A stretch of 64,000 bases of DNA, from contig NZ_JACBYI010000040.1 in the NCBI RefSeq assembly GCF_019352175.1, forward strand, positions 1 through 64,000. Reading direction: 5' to 3'. The notes under the pieces are model-generated. The model had not been told where the DNA came from and did not search any database. It saw only the letters and a list, made by a program, of their open reading frames with translations. A program made the translations under genes and the position numbers. Positions 7,043 to 14,944 of the stretch are shown in pieces; positions within the stretch are counted from its first letter, which is position 1; each line of letters begins with the position of its first letter. The stretch is from Paenibacillus sp. S150 (GTDB lineage Bacteria; Bacillota; Bacilli; Paenibacillales; Paenibacillaceae).

Positions 7043-8218
7043 TTAGGATTGTGCAGTAACTTCCGCCGACATTCCTTCAATGAGAATTTCCGCAACTTCC
7101 GGGCGTGTGAATTCGGGAGGAGGGCATTTGCCATCCCGCAGCAGCGCACGCACCTTCGTACCGGAGAGTGTCAGATGCTGGTCGCCTGGATGCGGGCAGG
7201 TTTTGCTGGAAGCCATATTCCCGCATTTCACGCAGAAAAAGCTGTGCTCGAAAAACAACGGGGAAATCCCCAGCTCATCAGCCGTAAAATTCGAGAAAAT
7301 CTCTTGCGCTTCGTAGGTCCCGTAGTAATCCCCCACACCCGCATGATCACGGCCGACAATAAAATGAGTACAACCGTAATTCTTGCGCACCATCGCGTGA
7401 AAGATCGCTTCCCGTGGTCCGGCATAACGCATGGCAGCGGGAAATACACCAAGAAAGGTGCGGTCTTCCGGATAATAGTTCTCCAGCAGAGCAAGATAGC
7501 TCTTCATGCGCACATCGGCAGGGACATCGTCAGATTTAGTCTCACCCACCAAGGGATTAAGAAACAGCGCATCTACAACCTCCATAGCACATTTCTGAAT
7601 GTACTCGTGTGCACGGTGTACCGGATTGCGTGTCTGAAAGCCTACAACGGTTCTCCAGCCTTTCTCAGCAAAGATTTGACGCGTCTCGGAGGGGTCAAAG
7701 TAAAACTCTCCGAATTTTTGCGGCTGCGGACGATTCAGAACGGTAATGGGGCCTCCCACATAGGTTGTCGGTCTAGCCAGCAATTTGCTAACGCCTGGAT
7801 GTGCAGGGTCAGCCGTTTTGAACACATTCTGCGCTTCAAGCTGCTGATCTACGCTATAAATGCTCTCAATGTCGAGCAATCCATATATAACTCCGTCTTC
7901 ATCACCTATCAGCGATACTGTATCACCCACAGCAAGCCCGGAGGCCGCTTCATCTTCTACAGACAATGTTACAGGGATACTCCATACAGTACCATCCGAG
8001 AGACGCATGCTTTTAACAACAGACAGGTAATCCTCTTCATTCAAAAAGCCGGTAAGCGGAGAAAACGCACCTACCCCGATCAAATCCAGATCTGATAAGG
8101 TCCAGGTGTTCACGGAAATTGATTTGTGGCCCGAAGCCTGCCGAAGCAGTTCTTCTCTGTGTGTCCCTTCCGCGACACGCTGTATCAGTGTTCCACCATG
8201 AGGAAGTATTGAAGTCAT
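7043..8218 (-). CDS. sat: sulfate adenylyltransferase (ATP sulfurylase)
   Basis: Sat makes adenosine 5'-phosphosulfate from ATP and sulfate, the first step of assimilatory sulfate reduction. The 391-residue protein is the monofunctional type, with no kinase domain. The nucleotide-binding motifs FQTRNPVHRAHEY and VGRDHAGVGDYYG are intact. A cysteine-rich tail section (CVKCGNMASSKTCPH) resembles the zinc-knuckle region of bacterial and archaeal Sat. The ATG follows AAGGAGAGAACCTAG. It sits 37 bases downstream of cysH and is almost certainly co-transcribed with it. No cysC gene is nearby, in line with direct use of APS by the reductase. Confidence 0.95.
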   Translation of the reverse strand: MTSILPHGGTLIQRVAEGTHREELLRQASGHKSISVNTWTLSDLDLIGVGAFSPLTGFLNEEDYLSVVKSMRLSDGTVWSIPVTLSVEDEAASGLAVGDTVSLIGDEDGVIYGLLDIESIYSVDQQLEAQNVFKTADPAHPGVSKLLARPTTYVGGPITVLNRPQPQKFGEFYFDPSETRQIFAEKGWRTVVGFQTRNPVHRAHEYIQKCAMEVVDALFLNPLVGETKSDDVPADVRMKSYLALLENYYPEDRTFLGVFPAAMRYAGPREAIFHAMVRKNYGCTHFIVGRDHAGVGDYYGTYEAQEIFSNFTADELGISPLFFEHSFFCVKCGNMASSKTCPHPGDQHLTLSGTKVRALLRDGKCPPPEFTRPEVAEILIEGMSAEVTAQS

Positions 8219-8255
8219 CTAGGTTCTCTCCTTCTGTGCATTTCGAATTCTGTCC

Positions 8256-8948
8256 CTATTTATGCAGCCCGCATTCTGTCTTGTCCGAACCGGCCCATCT
8301 GCCCGCGCGCGGATCTTCGCCAGGCATAACTGCCCGTGTGCACTGCTCGCAGCCGATACTCGGGAAATTACGGTCATGCAGCGGGTTGTACACAACATCG
8401 TTCTCACGGATATAATTCCAGACATCCTCAGAGGTCCAGTTCGCAATCGGATTAAACTTGACAAGACCGAACTTATTATCATATTCGACTTTTTTGGCAT
8501 TGGCGCGTGTGGGTGCCTGGTCACGGCGGATTCCTGTAATCCAGGCATCATATTGCGAAAGAATCCGGGTTAGCGGCTCTACCTTGCGAATTGCACAGCA
8601 TTGGTTGGGATCGGTATTCCATAGTGCCTCGCCATACTGAACCGCTTGCTCTTCCGGAGTAATCTGCGGTGACACGCGGACGAATTCCATGCCGTATTTT
8701 TCAGCCATGACGTCTCTGGTTTCATACGTTTCCTTAAAATGATAATCCGTATCCAGATAGAAAACGTCAGTAGACGGGCTGACCTTCTGGATCATATCTA
8801 CAAGCACTACATCTTCGGCTCCAAAGCTGCAGGCAAAAGTTATATTAGGAAAGGTTTCTACGGCCCATCGGATAATCTCCTCTGGCGCGGCATTTTCCAG
8901 TTCCTCAGCCTTTACTTTAATCAAATCCTCTTTCTCCAGTAAATTCAT
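8256..8948 (-). CDS. cysH: assimilatory APS/PAPS reductase
   Basis: CysH reduces adenylylsulfate (or 3'-phosphoadenylylsulfate) to sulfite using thioredoxin. The 230-residue protein has the PAPS-reductase fold motifs CSFGAEDVVLVDM, YLDTDYHFKET and ITGIRRDQAPTRA, and the catalytic cysteine in the C-terminal ECGLHK. Two cysteine pairs, CC in QCCAIRKV and CEQC, are the ligands of the [4Fe-4S] cluster that marks APS-accepting reductases. The ATG at 8948 follows GGAGGAATAGAATA; an upstream ATG lacks a site. It is the first gene of the cysH-sat operon, behind a promoter at 9031-9058. Confidence 0.93.
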   Translation of the reverse strand: MNLLEKEDLIKVKAEELENAAPEEIIRWAVETFPNITFACSFGAEDVVLVDMIQKVSPSTDVFYLDTDYHFKETYETRDVMAEKYGMEFVRVSPQITPEEQAVQYGEALWNTDPNQCCAIRKVEPLTRILSQYDAWITGIRRDQAPTRANAKKVEYDNKFGLVKFNPIANWTSEDVWNYIRENDVVYNPLHDRNFPSIGCEQCTRAVMPGEDPRAGRWAGSDKTECGLHK

Positions 8949-9030
8949 TATTCTATTCCTCCATCCTGGTATCTCAAAAGCAGTCATCAGCATTCAGCGC
9001 CCGTTAATCCCAACTAATCTTATATGGAAT

Positions 9031-9058
9031 AGTATAAGACATACAGGGCTGAAGTCAA
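9031..9058 (-). promoter_or_regulatory. sigma-A promoter of cysH-sat
   Basis: The minus strand shows TTGACT (9053-9058), a 16-base spacer and TATACT (9031-9036), about 75 bases ahead of cysH. I see no riboswitch-like structure in the short leader. The 8949-9301 gap holds this promoter, a 16-bp palindrome (9227-9242) and the tauE terminator. Confidence 0.7.
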
Positions 9059-9132
9059 TAGTTTTATCCATTTTGGGTAAAAGTTTTGACTAGAAGCAAA
9101 GCTCCCGCTGCTGTCCAGAAGCTTGTAAGCAT

Positions 9133-9164
9133 AAAAAAAGACCCCAGCGTTATCCGGCAGGGCC
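9133..9164 (-). terminator. terminator of the TSUP gene
   Basis: On the minus strand GGCCCTGCCG pairs, with wobbles and one mismatch, with CGCTGGGGTC, followed by seven T. It lies about 140 bases beyond the TSUP stop codon. Confidence 0.65.
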
Positions 9165-9301
9165 AAATCAGGCATGAATGTATGTAAAGCCTACTAAAAA
9201 GCTCAGACAAGCGGAAATGGCTTCGCCGTCCTTATAAGGACGCTGTTTCAGTGAGAAAGATAAGGCTAATTTATAGCGTGAAACATTAAATTCTTGTCTT
9301 T

Positions 9302-10027
9302 TCAAAAAAACGCAGTCCAAAGCATTGAAACCCCAGAGCATGCCAAAAGAACATCCAGCACATATCGGAATGAGCCAATACTCATTTTTCGAACAATATT
9401 TTTGGCCAAAAAAGTCCCAACAGTCAGCGAACTGCCTACTATAAGCCCCTGTATGATTACATCTGCCGAAAGAGCGCCTAACCCACCGAAGGTTGCAACC
9501 TTGCTGACATAAAGAGCAAGTGAGCTTGCAGCTTCTGTAGAAAGAAAGGCCCCTCTGGCCAATCCATAAAATGTAAACGCCGGGACACTAAGCGGGCCTG
9601 TGGAGAGTACTATACCTGTCAAAAAACCTATGATGCCTCCAGCCAAAGCAAGCTGCGAAAGACGTATCTTTATGTTTTTCGCAGCAAGCCAGTGTCTAAA
9701 GGGAATCATAGCCAAAAAGAAAATCCCAAGACCCACATCAATGAAGCGTATGGGTAAATCCAGCAAGACTTTTGCCCCTGCCGCCGCCGCAGGTATTCCA
9801 GTCATTGAATATGCGGCAAAAGCTTTCCAATCAATTTCTCTCCTCCAAGCAACCACTCTTGATACGTTTGCCATAACAGCTGCAACAGCCATAATGGGAA
9901 CGGCTTGCTTAGGGCCAAAAGAAATAACCAGAACCGGAAGCAGCATGATCGACGATCCCGTCCCTACGATGCCGCTGATTGCTCCTGCTGCCATACCGAC
10001 AATTAATACGAATAAATACTCTCCCAA
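9302..10027 (-). CDS. TSUP family (TauE/SafE) membrane transporter
   Basis: TSUP proteins export or import small sulfur-containing or carboxylate anions. The product (241 aa from the start chosen) has seven to eight hydrophobic segments and two related halves. The first carries the family signature GAISGIVGTGSSIMLLPVL, and the second has GIIGFLTGIVLSTGPLSVPAF at the matching place. The likely start is the TTG at 10027, six bases after GAGGTG; the GTG at 10102 has no convincing site. Its position just upstream of cysH-sat suggests sulfite, sulfate or a related anion as substrate, but sequence alone does not fix the substrate or direction. Confidence 0.85.
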   Translation of the reverse strand: MGEYLFVLIVGMAAGAISGIVGTGSSIMLLPVLVISFGPKQAVPIMAVAAVMANVSRVVAWRREIDWKAFAAYSMTGIPAAAAGAKVLLDLPIRFIDVGLGIFFLAMIPFRHWLAAKNIKIRLSQLALAGGIIGFLTGIVLSTGPLSVPAFTFYGLARGAFLSTEAASSLALYVSKVATFGGLGALSADVIIQGLIVGSSLTVGTFLAKNIVRKMSIGSFRYVLDVLLACSGVSMLWTAFF

Positions 10028-10145
10028 TGAAAACACCTCATTGGCTGCAATTATACCCTGTAAATATTCAAAAGGATATAGCACAGGAATGGCTGAGAAC
10101 ACGCAGATGAAATAAGGTCACAGCGTTTTCTAATGATAAAATTAA

Positions 10146-10172
10146 AGCCCCTGGCCATAAAGGCCAAGGGCT
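10146..10172 (-). terminator. terminator of rplM-rpsI
   Basis: On the minus strand AGCCCTTGGCC pairs with GGCCAGGGGCT across a five-base loop with one mismatch, followed by TTTAATTTT. It lies 26 bases after the rpsI stop. Confidence 0.78.
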
Positions 10173-10197
10173 GAAATCCGTTGATGCAATGCAGTTT

Positions 10198-10590
10198 TTA
10201 ACGTTTCGAGAACTGAGGCGCACGACGTGCAGCCTTGAGGCCGTATTTCTTACGTTCCTTCATACGTGGGTCACGTGTCAGGAAGCCGGCTTTTTTTAGA
10301 GCTCCGCGGTATTCAGGATCAACTTTCAGCAACGCACGGGAAATCCCATGACGAATTGCTCCAGCTTGACCCGAAATGCCGCCACCGTGTGCAAGAACGA
10401 TTACATCATAGTTGCCCAGAGTTTCCGTCAGGTTCAAAGGTTGTTTGACGATCATCTTAAGTGTTTCCACACCGAAATATTCGTCCATCTCACGTTTGTT
10501 AATGACAATGCGTCCTTCACCCGGTACAAGGCGAACACGTGCTACCGAATGTTTACGACGACCTGTCCCATAGTATTGTACTTGTGCCAT
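10198..10590 (-). CDS. rpsI: 30S ribosomal protein S9
   Basis: S9 binds the 30S head, and its C-terminal tail reaches the P-site tRNA anticodon stem. The 130-residue protein has the normal family length, the N-terminal YGTGRRKHSVARVRL block and the basic C terminus ending in FSKR, whose lysine and arginine contact tRNA. It follows rplM by 20 bases, the usual pair, and ends at a terminator. Confidence 0.98.
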   Translation of the reverse strand: MAQVQYYGTGRRKHSVARVRLVPGEGRIVINKREMDEYFGVETLKMIVKQPLNLTETLGNYDVIVLAHGGGISGQAGAIRHGISRALLKVDPEYRGALKKAGFLTRDPRMKERKKYGLKAARRAPQFSKR

Positions 10591-10610
10591 GAAACTGTCC
10601 TCCTCTATTC

Positions 10611-11048
10611 TTATCCGCGAAGTTCGTAAACTTCAGGTTTTTGTGCTGCATGTGGATGCTCGGCGCCTGCATATACTTTGAGTCTCAGCTTCATGTGATC
10701 CCCTTGGCGGGTCTTCGGAATCATGCCGTGTACGGCGGATTCGATGACGCGTTCGGGTTTAGTCTTCAGCAGATCCTCAGCAACAGTAACTTTCAAGCCG
10801 CCCGGGTGCATCGAGTGACGGTAGTATTTCTTGTTTTGCAATTTCTTGCCTGTCAGATGAATCTTCTCAGCGTTGATCACAATTACGAAATCTCCAGTAT
10901 CAACATGTGGAGTGAATTGCGGTTTATGTTTGCCACGGATCAAAGCAGCGGCTTCGCTTGCCAAACGACCAAGTGTTTTGCCTTCGGCATCAATAATATG
11001 CCAATTGCGTTCAACTTCGTTCGGCTTCGCCATATAGGTGGTACGCAT
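10611..11048 (-). CDS. rplM: 50S ribosomal protein L13
   Basis: L13 is an early-assembling 50S protein. The 145-residue product has the family start RTTYMAKPNEVERNWHIIDA and the conserved TLGRLAS and HMRLK-like regions (GDHMKLRLKVYAG). The start lies just after an AAGGAGG. It is preceded by a promoter and a roughly 150-base leader with a strong stem, where Bacillota carry the L13 autoregulatory leader, and is followed closely by rpsI. Confidence 0.98.
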   Translation of the reverse strand: MRTTYMAKPNEVERNWHIIDAEGKTLGRLASEAAALIRGKHKPQFTPHVDTGDFVIVINAEKIHLTGKKLQNKKYYRHSMHPGGLKVTVAEDLLKTKPERVIESAVHGMIPKTRQGDHMKLRLKVYAGAEHPHAAQKPEVYELRG

Positions 11049-11190
11049 GAATGTTTCCTCCTTGTTCTCGTACGAAAATCATCTGTTTCGTATATCTAAG
11101 TTCTCATTGAATTACGATTATGTGAGTTAAAAAAAGCTTGTTTTTGGCATTTTCCTGATCGGGGCTGTGGGATAGCCATCAAGAAAACAC
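11049..11190 (-). ncRNA. L13-type ribosomal protein leader (candidate)
   Basis: The 5' untranslated region of rplM contains a hairpin at 11150-11187. TTTTC and TGAT arms pair with ATCA and GAAAA, and an inner GGCT/AGCC stem carries the loop ATCCCAC. A T7 run follows. Position and shape fit the L13 leader class of Bacillota, in which L13 is thought to bind and repress its own mRNA. I matched it from memory of the class, not by a covariance model. Confidence 0.55.
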
Positions 11191-11197
11191 AACTTTT

Positions 11198-11226
11198 ATA
11201 TTACAGCATAAACATAACTAGTGCAA
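11198..11226 (-). promoter_or_regulatory. sigma-A promoter of rplM-rpsI
   Basis: TTGCAC (11221-11226), a 17-base spacer and TAATAT (11198-11203) on the minus strand lie between the truA stop and the rplM leader. Confidence 0.7.
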
Positions 11227-11279
11227 GTAATTTCTAACATTCAGCGTATATTTTTTTCAAAAAACAAATGGCTGAACGC

Positions 11280-12059
11280 CTAGAATTCCGCCTCGTCATA
11301 TTCCACGCTCCACAGTGCCAAGCCCTTAGCCACAGCCGTAGGTCCTGCCGCCGCACGGTCGCAGGCTGCCAGAATATCGGCAACCGCCTCCGCTCGAATC
11401 TTGCCTTCACCCACATGAATCAGCGTACCCATAATTATGCGGACCATATGCTGCAGAAAGCCGCTGCCCGTAATATAAGTATGAATAACCCCCTGGTCTG
11501 AATATCCGCTGCAGCACATACTGCGGTCAATCTCCATATGGGCCTCAAAAACCGTCCGCACATGAGAGGTCTTCGTAGACTTCCTTGACGCGAATGATGT
11601 GAAGTCGTGCGTGCCCACAATATGGGCCAAGCCCTGCTGCATAGCCGGAATATCCAGCTTAACCGGATGATGATGCTGCCAGCGCCGCTGGAAAGGGTCC
11701 GGGAACCGGTTGCCGTTAATCGTATACCGGTAGGTTTTGCGTTTAGCCCCTCTGCGTGAGTGGAACTCAAGCGGGACCTCCCGCGCTTCAGTGACCACGA
11801 TATCCTGCGGCAGCCGGGCATTCAGAGCCAGGCACCAGCGCTCGAGCGGAATTTTGGATGAGGTCTGGAAGTTAAACGGCTGGCCATACGCATGCACACC
11901 CGCATCTGTCCTTCCTGAGCCCGTAATCTTGAGCGCCTCGCCGGTCAGATGCAGTATGGCATGTTCCAGATGGTCCTGAATCGTATTGCCCTGAGGCTGG
12001 GTCTGAAAGCCATCATACCGGGTTCCGTCATAATTGACCTTCATCAACAGATTACGCAT
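11280..12059 (-). CDS. truA: tRNA pseudouridine(38-40) synthase
   Basis: TruA converts uridines 38-40 in tRNA anticodon arms to pseudouridine. The 259-residue protein has the catalytic aspartate in GSGRTDAGVHAYGQ and the family segments YDGFQTQPQG and FLQHMVRIIMG. The ATG at 12059 follows AAAGGAAGAACGGT; an upstream in-frame GTG has no site. It follows rplQ but is separated from it by a strong terminator. The ECF transporter genes that sit between rplQ and truA in Bacillus subtilis are absent here. Confidence 0.95.
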   Translation of the reverse strand: MRNLLMKVNYDGTRYDGFQTQPQGNTIQDHLEHAILHLTGEALKITGSGRTDAGVHAYGQPFNFQTSSKIPLERWCLALNARLPQDIVVTEAREVPLEFHSRRGAKRKTYRYTINGNRFPDPFQRRWQHHHPVKLDIPAMQQGLAHIVGTHDFTSFASRKSTKTSHVRTVFEAHMEIDRSMCCSGYSDQGVIHTYITGSGFLQHMVRIIMGTLIHVGEGKIRAEAVADILAACDRAAAGPTAVAKGLALWSVEYDEAEF

Positions 12060-12107
12060 ACCGTTCTTCCTTTCAACTGTTCCAACCCGCAACTGCTGTT
12101 CACCGTC

Positions 12108-12134
12108 AAAAAAAAAGAGCCCCGGCGGGAGCTC
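12108..12134 (-). terminator. strong terminator after rplQ
   Basis: On the minus strand GAGC-T-CCC pairs with GGG-GCTC and is followed by nine T. This ends the long S10-spc-alpha transcription unit. A second hairpin without a U tract (GCAGGG/CCCTGC, 12175-12195) precedes it. Confidence 0.85.
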
Positions 12135-12280
12135 CTTCTACTCTATACAAGGTGATTCCCGCGGATATTGTACGGCAGGGCCTAAGTGCCCCTGCAGCAC
12201 AATAACGTTAATACTTCTTTGCCCATACCACTAAAGAGCATGTGCGCTAAGGGGTACATCCGGAAATCATACTTGTAATC

Positions 12281-12646
12281 CTACGCGCGGTCTACCAGTT
12301 CAAGATAAACCATAGGCGCAGCGTCGCCGCGACGAGGTCCCAGCTTCAGGATACGGGTGTATCCGCCTGGACGCTCTGTGTAGCGAGGAGCAATATCAGA
12401 GAACAATTTTTGAATTGCATCCTGTTCACCGTCAACAGTCTCACGGCGGACAAATGCTGCTACTTGACGGCGAGCATGAAGATCGCCTTTTTTGGCTTTA
12501 GTAATCAGCTTTTCAGCGATGGAACGAACTTCCTTCGCTTTTGCTTCTGTTGTTTGGATGCGCTCATAAAGAAACAGATCCGTTACCATGTCGCGGAACA
12601 AAGCTTTGCGAGCACTGGAATCACGGCCCAATTTTTGGTATGCCAT
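12281..12646 (-). CDS. rplQ: 50S ribosomal protein L17
   Basis: L17 lies near the 50S exit-tunnel side. The 121-residue product has the conserved AYQKLGRDSSARKALFRDMV start, the KAKEVR segment and the C-terminal GYTRILKLGPRRGDAAPMV block. It is the last gene of the alpha operon, 34 bases after rpoA, and is followed by an intrinsic terminator. Confidence 0.98.
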   Translation of the reverse strand: MAYQKLGRDSSARKALFRDMVTDLFLYERIQTTEAKAKEVRSIAEKLITKAKKGDLHARRQVAAFVRRETVDGEQDAIQKLFSDIAPRYTERPGGYTRILKLGPRRGDAAPMVYLELVDRA

Positions 12647-12680
12647 TTGTTTTCCCTCCTTTACTCAAGCAATCTGCCAG

Positions 12681-13625
12681 CTATTCTTCTGTACGGAGTC
12701 CTAAACCAAGTTCCTCGAGCTTCTCTTGAACTTCTTCCAAAGATTTGCGGCCAAGGTTGCGGACCTTCATCATATCTTCTTCGGTTTTCGTAGTCAGCTC
12801 CTGCACGGTATTAATACCGGCACGTTTGAGACAGTTGTAAGAACGTACTGAAAGGTCAAGCTCTTCGATTGTCATCTCAAGCACTTTTTCTTTTTTGTCT
12901 TCTTCTTTTTCAACCATAATTTCAGCGTCTTTCGCTTCATCCGTAAGTCCTACGAACAAAACGAGGTGCTCGTTCAAAATTTTGGCTCCCAGGCTAACAG
13001 CCTCTTCCGGTCTGATACTGCCATCCGTCCAAATTTCCATCGTCAGCTTGTCGTAGTTGGTCACTTGACCTACACGAGTGTTGTCGATGCCATAATTCAC
13101 ACGGGAGATAGGCGTATAGATGGAATCCACCGGAATAACGCCGATGGGCTGATCGTCGCGTTTGTTACGGTCCGCTTGAACGTAACCGCGGCCACGGCCT
13201 GCAAAAATTCGCATGTGAAGTCTCGCGCCAGGTCCCAGCGTTGCAATATGAAGATCCGGATTCAGGATCTCAACATCGCTGTCCGCACGGATATCACCTG
13301 CGGTAACGATGCCTTCACCTTCAGCATCAATCTCGAACACTTTCTCTTCGTCTGAATGAATTTTCAGGGAAAGAGCCTTAAGGTTCAAAATGATCTCCGT
13401 CACATCTTCCATTACACCGGGAATGGTCGAAAACTCATGCAGAACGCCATCAATTTGGACCGAAGTCACTGCGGCTCCCGGAAGCGAGGAAAGCAAGATC
13501 CGGCGAAGCGAGTTCCCCAGAGTCGTGCCATATCCACGTTCCAGTGGTTCAACTACGAATTTCCCATAGGTTCCTTCATCATTGGCTTCTACGGTCTCAA
13601 TCTTCGGCTTTTCGATTTCTATCAC
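12681..13625 (-). CDS. rpoA: RNA polymerase alpha subunit
   Basis: RpoA is the assembly platform of RNA polymerase and the contact point for many activators. The 314-residue protein has the N-terminal dimerisation domain (about 1-225, with RGYGTTLGNSLRRILLSSLPG) and an acidic, lysine-rich linker (EKEEDKKEKV). The C-terminal helix-hairpin-helix domain (RSYNCLKRAGINTVQELT) binds UP-element DNA. It begins with GTG behind GGAGGGG. A 131-base gap to rpsK contains a possible extended -10 element (TGG-TATAAT, 13728-13733) within an AT-rich inverted repeat (13723-13751). Confidence 0.98.
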   Translation of the reverse strand: MIEIEKPKIETVEANDEGTYGKFVVEPLERGYGTTLGNSLRRILLSSLPGAAVTSVQIDGVLHEFSTIPGVMEDVTEIILNLKALSLKIHSDEEKVFEIDAEGEGIVTAGDIRADSDVEILNPDLHIATLGPGARLHMRIFAGRGRGYVQADRNKRDDQPIGVIPVDSIYTPISRVNYGIDNTRVGQVTNYDKLTMEIWTDGSIRPEEAVSLGAKILNEHLVLFVGLTDEAKDAEIMVEKEEDKKEKVLEMTIEELDLSVRSYNCLKRAGINTVQELTTKTEEDMMKVRNLGRKSLEEVQEKLEELGLGLRTEE

Positions 13626-13756
13626 GAGTGTACCCCTCCTTCAAACGTCGCTCCTATATGAAACTGTCACCCCATCAGGTGTATCATGTAGTATGCCTAA
13701 ACACCTATTATTAGCAGATGCGTCAGAATTATACCACAATCACAATTCTGATTTCA

Positions 13757-14152
13757 CTATACGCGGCGACGCTTCGGCGGACGGCATCCATTATGAGGAA
13801 CCGGAGTTACGTCTTTAATGAGGTTTACTTCAAGGCCGGCGGCCTGAAGGGAACGGATGGCTGCTTCGCGGCCCGCGCCCGGTCCTTTAACCATAACTTC
13901 AACGGACTTCATGCCGTGTTCCATAGCTGCTTTTGCTGCAGATTCGGCTGCCATTTGCGCTGCAAATGGAGTCGACTTACGGGAACCTTTAAATCCTTGA
14001 CCGCCGGAGCTTGCCCAGGAAATTGCATTTCCGTGAGGATCCGTGATCGTAACGATAGTGTTGTTGAACGTGGAACGAATATGTGCCACGCCGCTCTCAA
14101 TATTTTTACGGTCGCGACGTTTGGTACGTACGACTTTTTTCGGTTTAGCCAT
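13757..14152 (-). CDS. rpsK: 30S ribosomal protein S11
   Basis: S11 binds the 30S platform close to the E-site mRNA. The 131-residue product matches the family throughout, with IRSTFNNTIVTITD, SSGGQGFKGSRKSTPFAAQ and the basic C terminus PHNGCRPPKRRRV. It follows rpsM by 19 bases in the usual rpmJ-rpsM-rpsK-rpoA order. Confidence 0.98.
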   Translation of the reverse strand: MAKPKKVVRTKRRDRKNIESGVAHIRSTFNNTIVTITDPHGNAISWASSGGQGFKGSRKSTPFAAQMAAESAAKAAMEHGMKSVEVMVKGPGAGREAAIRSLQAAGLEVNLIKDVTPVPHNGCRPPKRRRV

Positions 14153-14171
14153 TGTCTCTTATCACCCCTTC

Positions 14172-14540
14172 TTATTTCTTTTTGTTTGCTACCGTACGAC
14201 GCGGGCCTTTCCGGGTACGGGCATTCGTTTTGGTACGTTGACCGCGAACAGGCAATCCACGACGGTGACGAACACCGCGGTAACAGCCGATCTCAGTAAG
14301 ACGTTTAATATTCAAGGAAATTTCACGACGCAGGTCACCTTCAACCTTAACTGACTTGTCGATCATTTCACGCAATTTGCTGACTTCATCTTCCGTCAAA
14401 TCACGGACACGTGTGTTAACGTCAATGCCTGTTTCTTTAAGAATTTTCTGGGAAGTCGTTTTACCGATTCCGAAAATATAAGTCAAGGCGATCTCAACGC
14501 GTTTATCACGTGGCAAATCCACTCCAGCTATACGAGCCAT
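14172..14540 (-). CDS. rpsM: 30S ribosomal protein S13
   Basis: S13 sits in the 30S head and bridges to 50S. The 122-residue protein has MARIAGVDLPRDKRVEIAL, the GIGKTTSQKIL helix-two-turn-helix segment and a basic tail (TNARTRKGPRRTVANKKK) that reaches the P-site tRNA. It lies between rpmJ and rpsK. Confidence 0.98.
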   Translation of the reverse strand: MARIAGVDLPRDKRVEIALTYIFGIGKTTSQKILKETGIDVNTRVRDLTEDEVSKLREMIDKSVKVEGDLRREISLNIKRLTEIGCYRGVRHRRGLPVRGQRTKTNARTRKGPRRTVANKKK

Positions 14541-14559
14541 TTTACGCTACACCCCCTTC

Positions 14560-14673
14560 TTAACCTTGTTTTTGTTTGTGCTTCGGATTTTCGCAAATTA
14601 CCATAACAGTCCCTTTGCGGCGGATGACTTTGCATTTCTCGCAAATGGGCTTTACAGAAGGTCTTACCTTCAT
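14560..14673 (-). CDS. rpmJ: 50S ribosomal protein L36
   Basis: This is a 37-residue protein translated from ATG at 14673 to TAA at 14560. It reads MKVRPSVKPICEKCKVIRRK, continuing GTVMVICENPKHKQKQG. The zinc ligands are C11, C14, C27 and H32 (C+ type, CxxC...C....H), so this is the zinc-binding paralogue. It is preceded by GAGGAGG, and immediately upstream of that lies a perfect 10-bp inverted repeat (14689-14711). It sits between infA and rpsM as in most Bacillota. Confidence 0.97.
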   Translation of the reverse strand: MKVRPSVKPICEKCKVIRRKGTVMVICENPKHKQKQG

Positions 14674-14688
14674 GTTAATTACCTCCTC

Positions 14689-14711
14689 AAAGTTTTGCGA
14701 AGCAAAACTTT
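14689..14711 (-). repeat. perfect 10-bp hairpin upstream of rpmJ
   Basis: Arms AAAGTTTTGC and GCAAAACTTT flank a three-base loop. On the minus strand the hairpin ends one base or less before the GAGGAGG of rpmJ. There is no U tract of terminator type after it. Confidence 0.7.
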
Positions 14712-14726
14712 TGTTGTAGTTCCCAT

Positions 14727-14942
14727 CTATTTACGGTAAGTTATACGACCTTTTGATAAATCATAAGGCGATAACTGCACGACCACTTTGTCCCCGGTTA
14801 GGATACGGATAAAGTGCATCCGCAATTTCCCGGACACATGGGCAAGTATTTGATGACCGTTCTCAAGCTCTACCTTAAACGTTGCATTCGGCAACGGTTC
14901 AATGACCGTACCTTCCACTTCAATGACATCTTCCTTAGCCAC
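14727..14942 (-). CDS. infA: translation initiation factor IF-1
   Basis: IF-1 is an S1/OB-fold protein that occupies the A site during initiation. The 71-residue product has the family sequence from AKEDVIEVEGTVIEPLPNA to YDLSKGRITYRK. It starts with GTG, seven bases after AAGGAG, and lies two bases beyond the stop of the KOW-protein gene upstream, so the two are probably coupled. Confidence 0.98.
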   Translation of the reverse strand: MAKEDVIEVEGTVIEPLPNATFKVELENGHQILAHVSGKLRMHFIRILTGDKVVVQLSPYDLSKGRITYRK

Positions 14943-14944
14943 AG

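Noticed and set aside
8949..9030. SAM riboswitch or T-box ahead of cysH
   Set aside because: The leader is only about 75 bases and lacks the conserved core of either class.
13723..13751. AT-rich inverted repeat with TATAAT between rpsK and rpoA as an internal rpoA promoter
   Set aside because: No acceptable -35 element; the extended -10 alone is not enough to list it as a feature.
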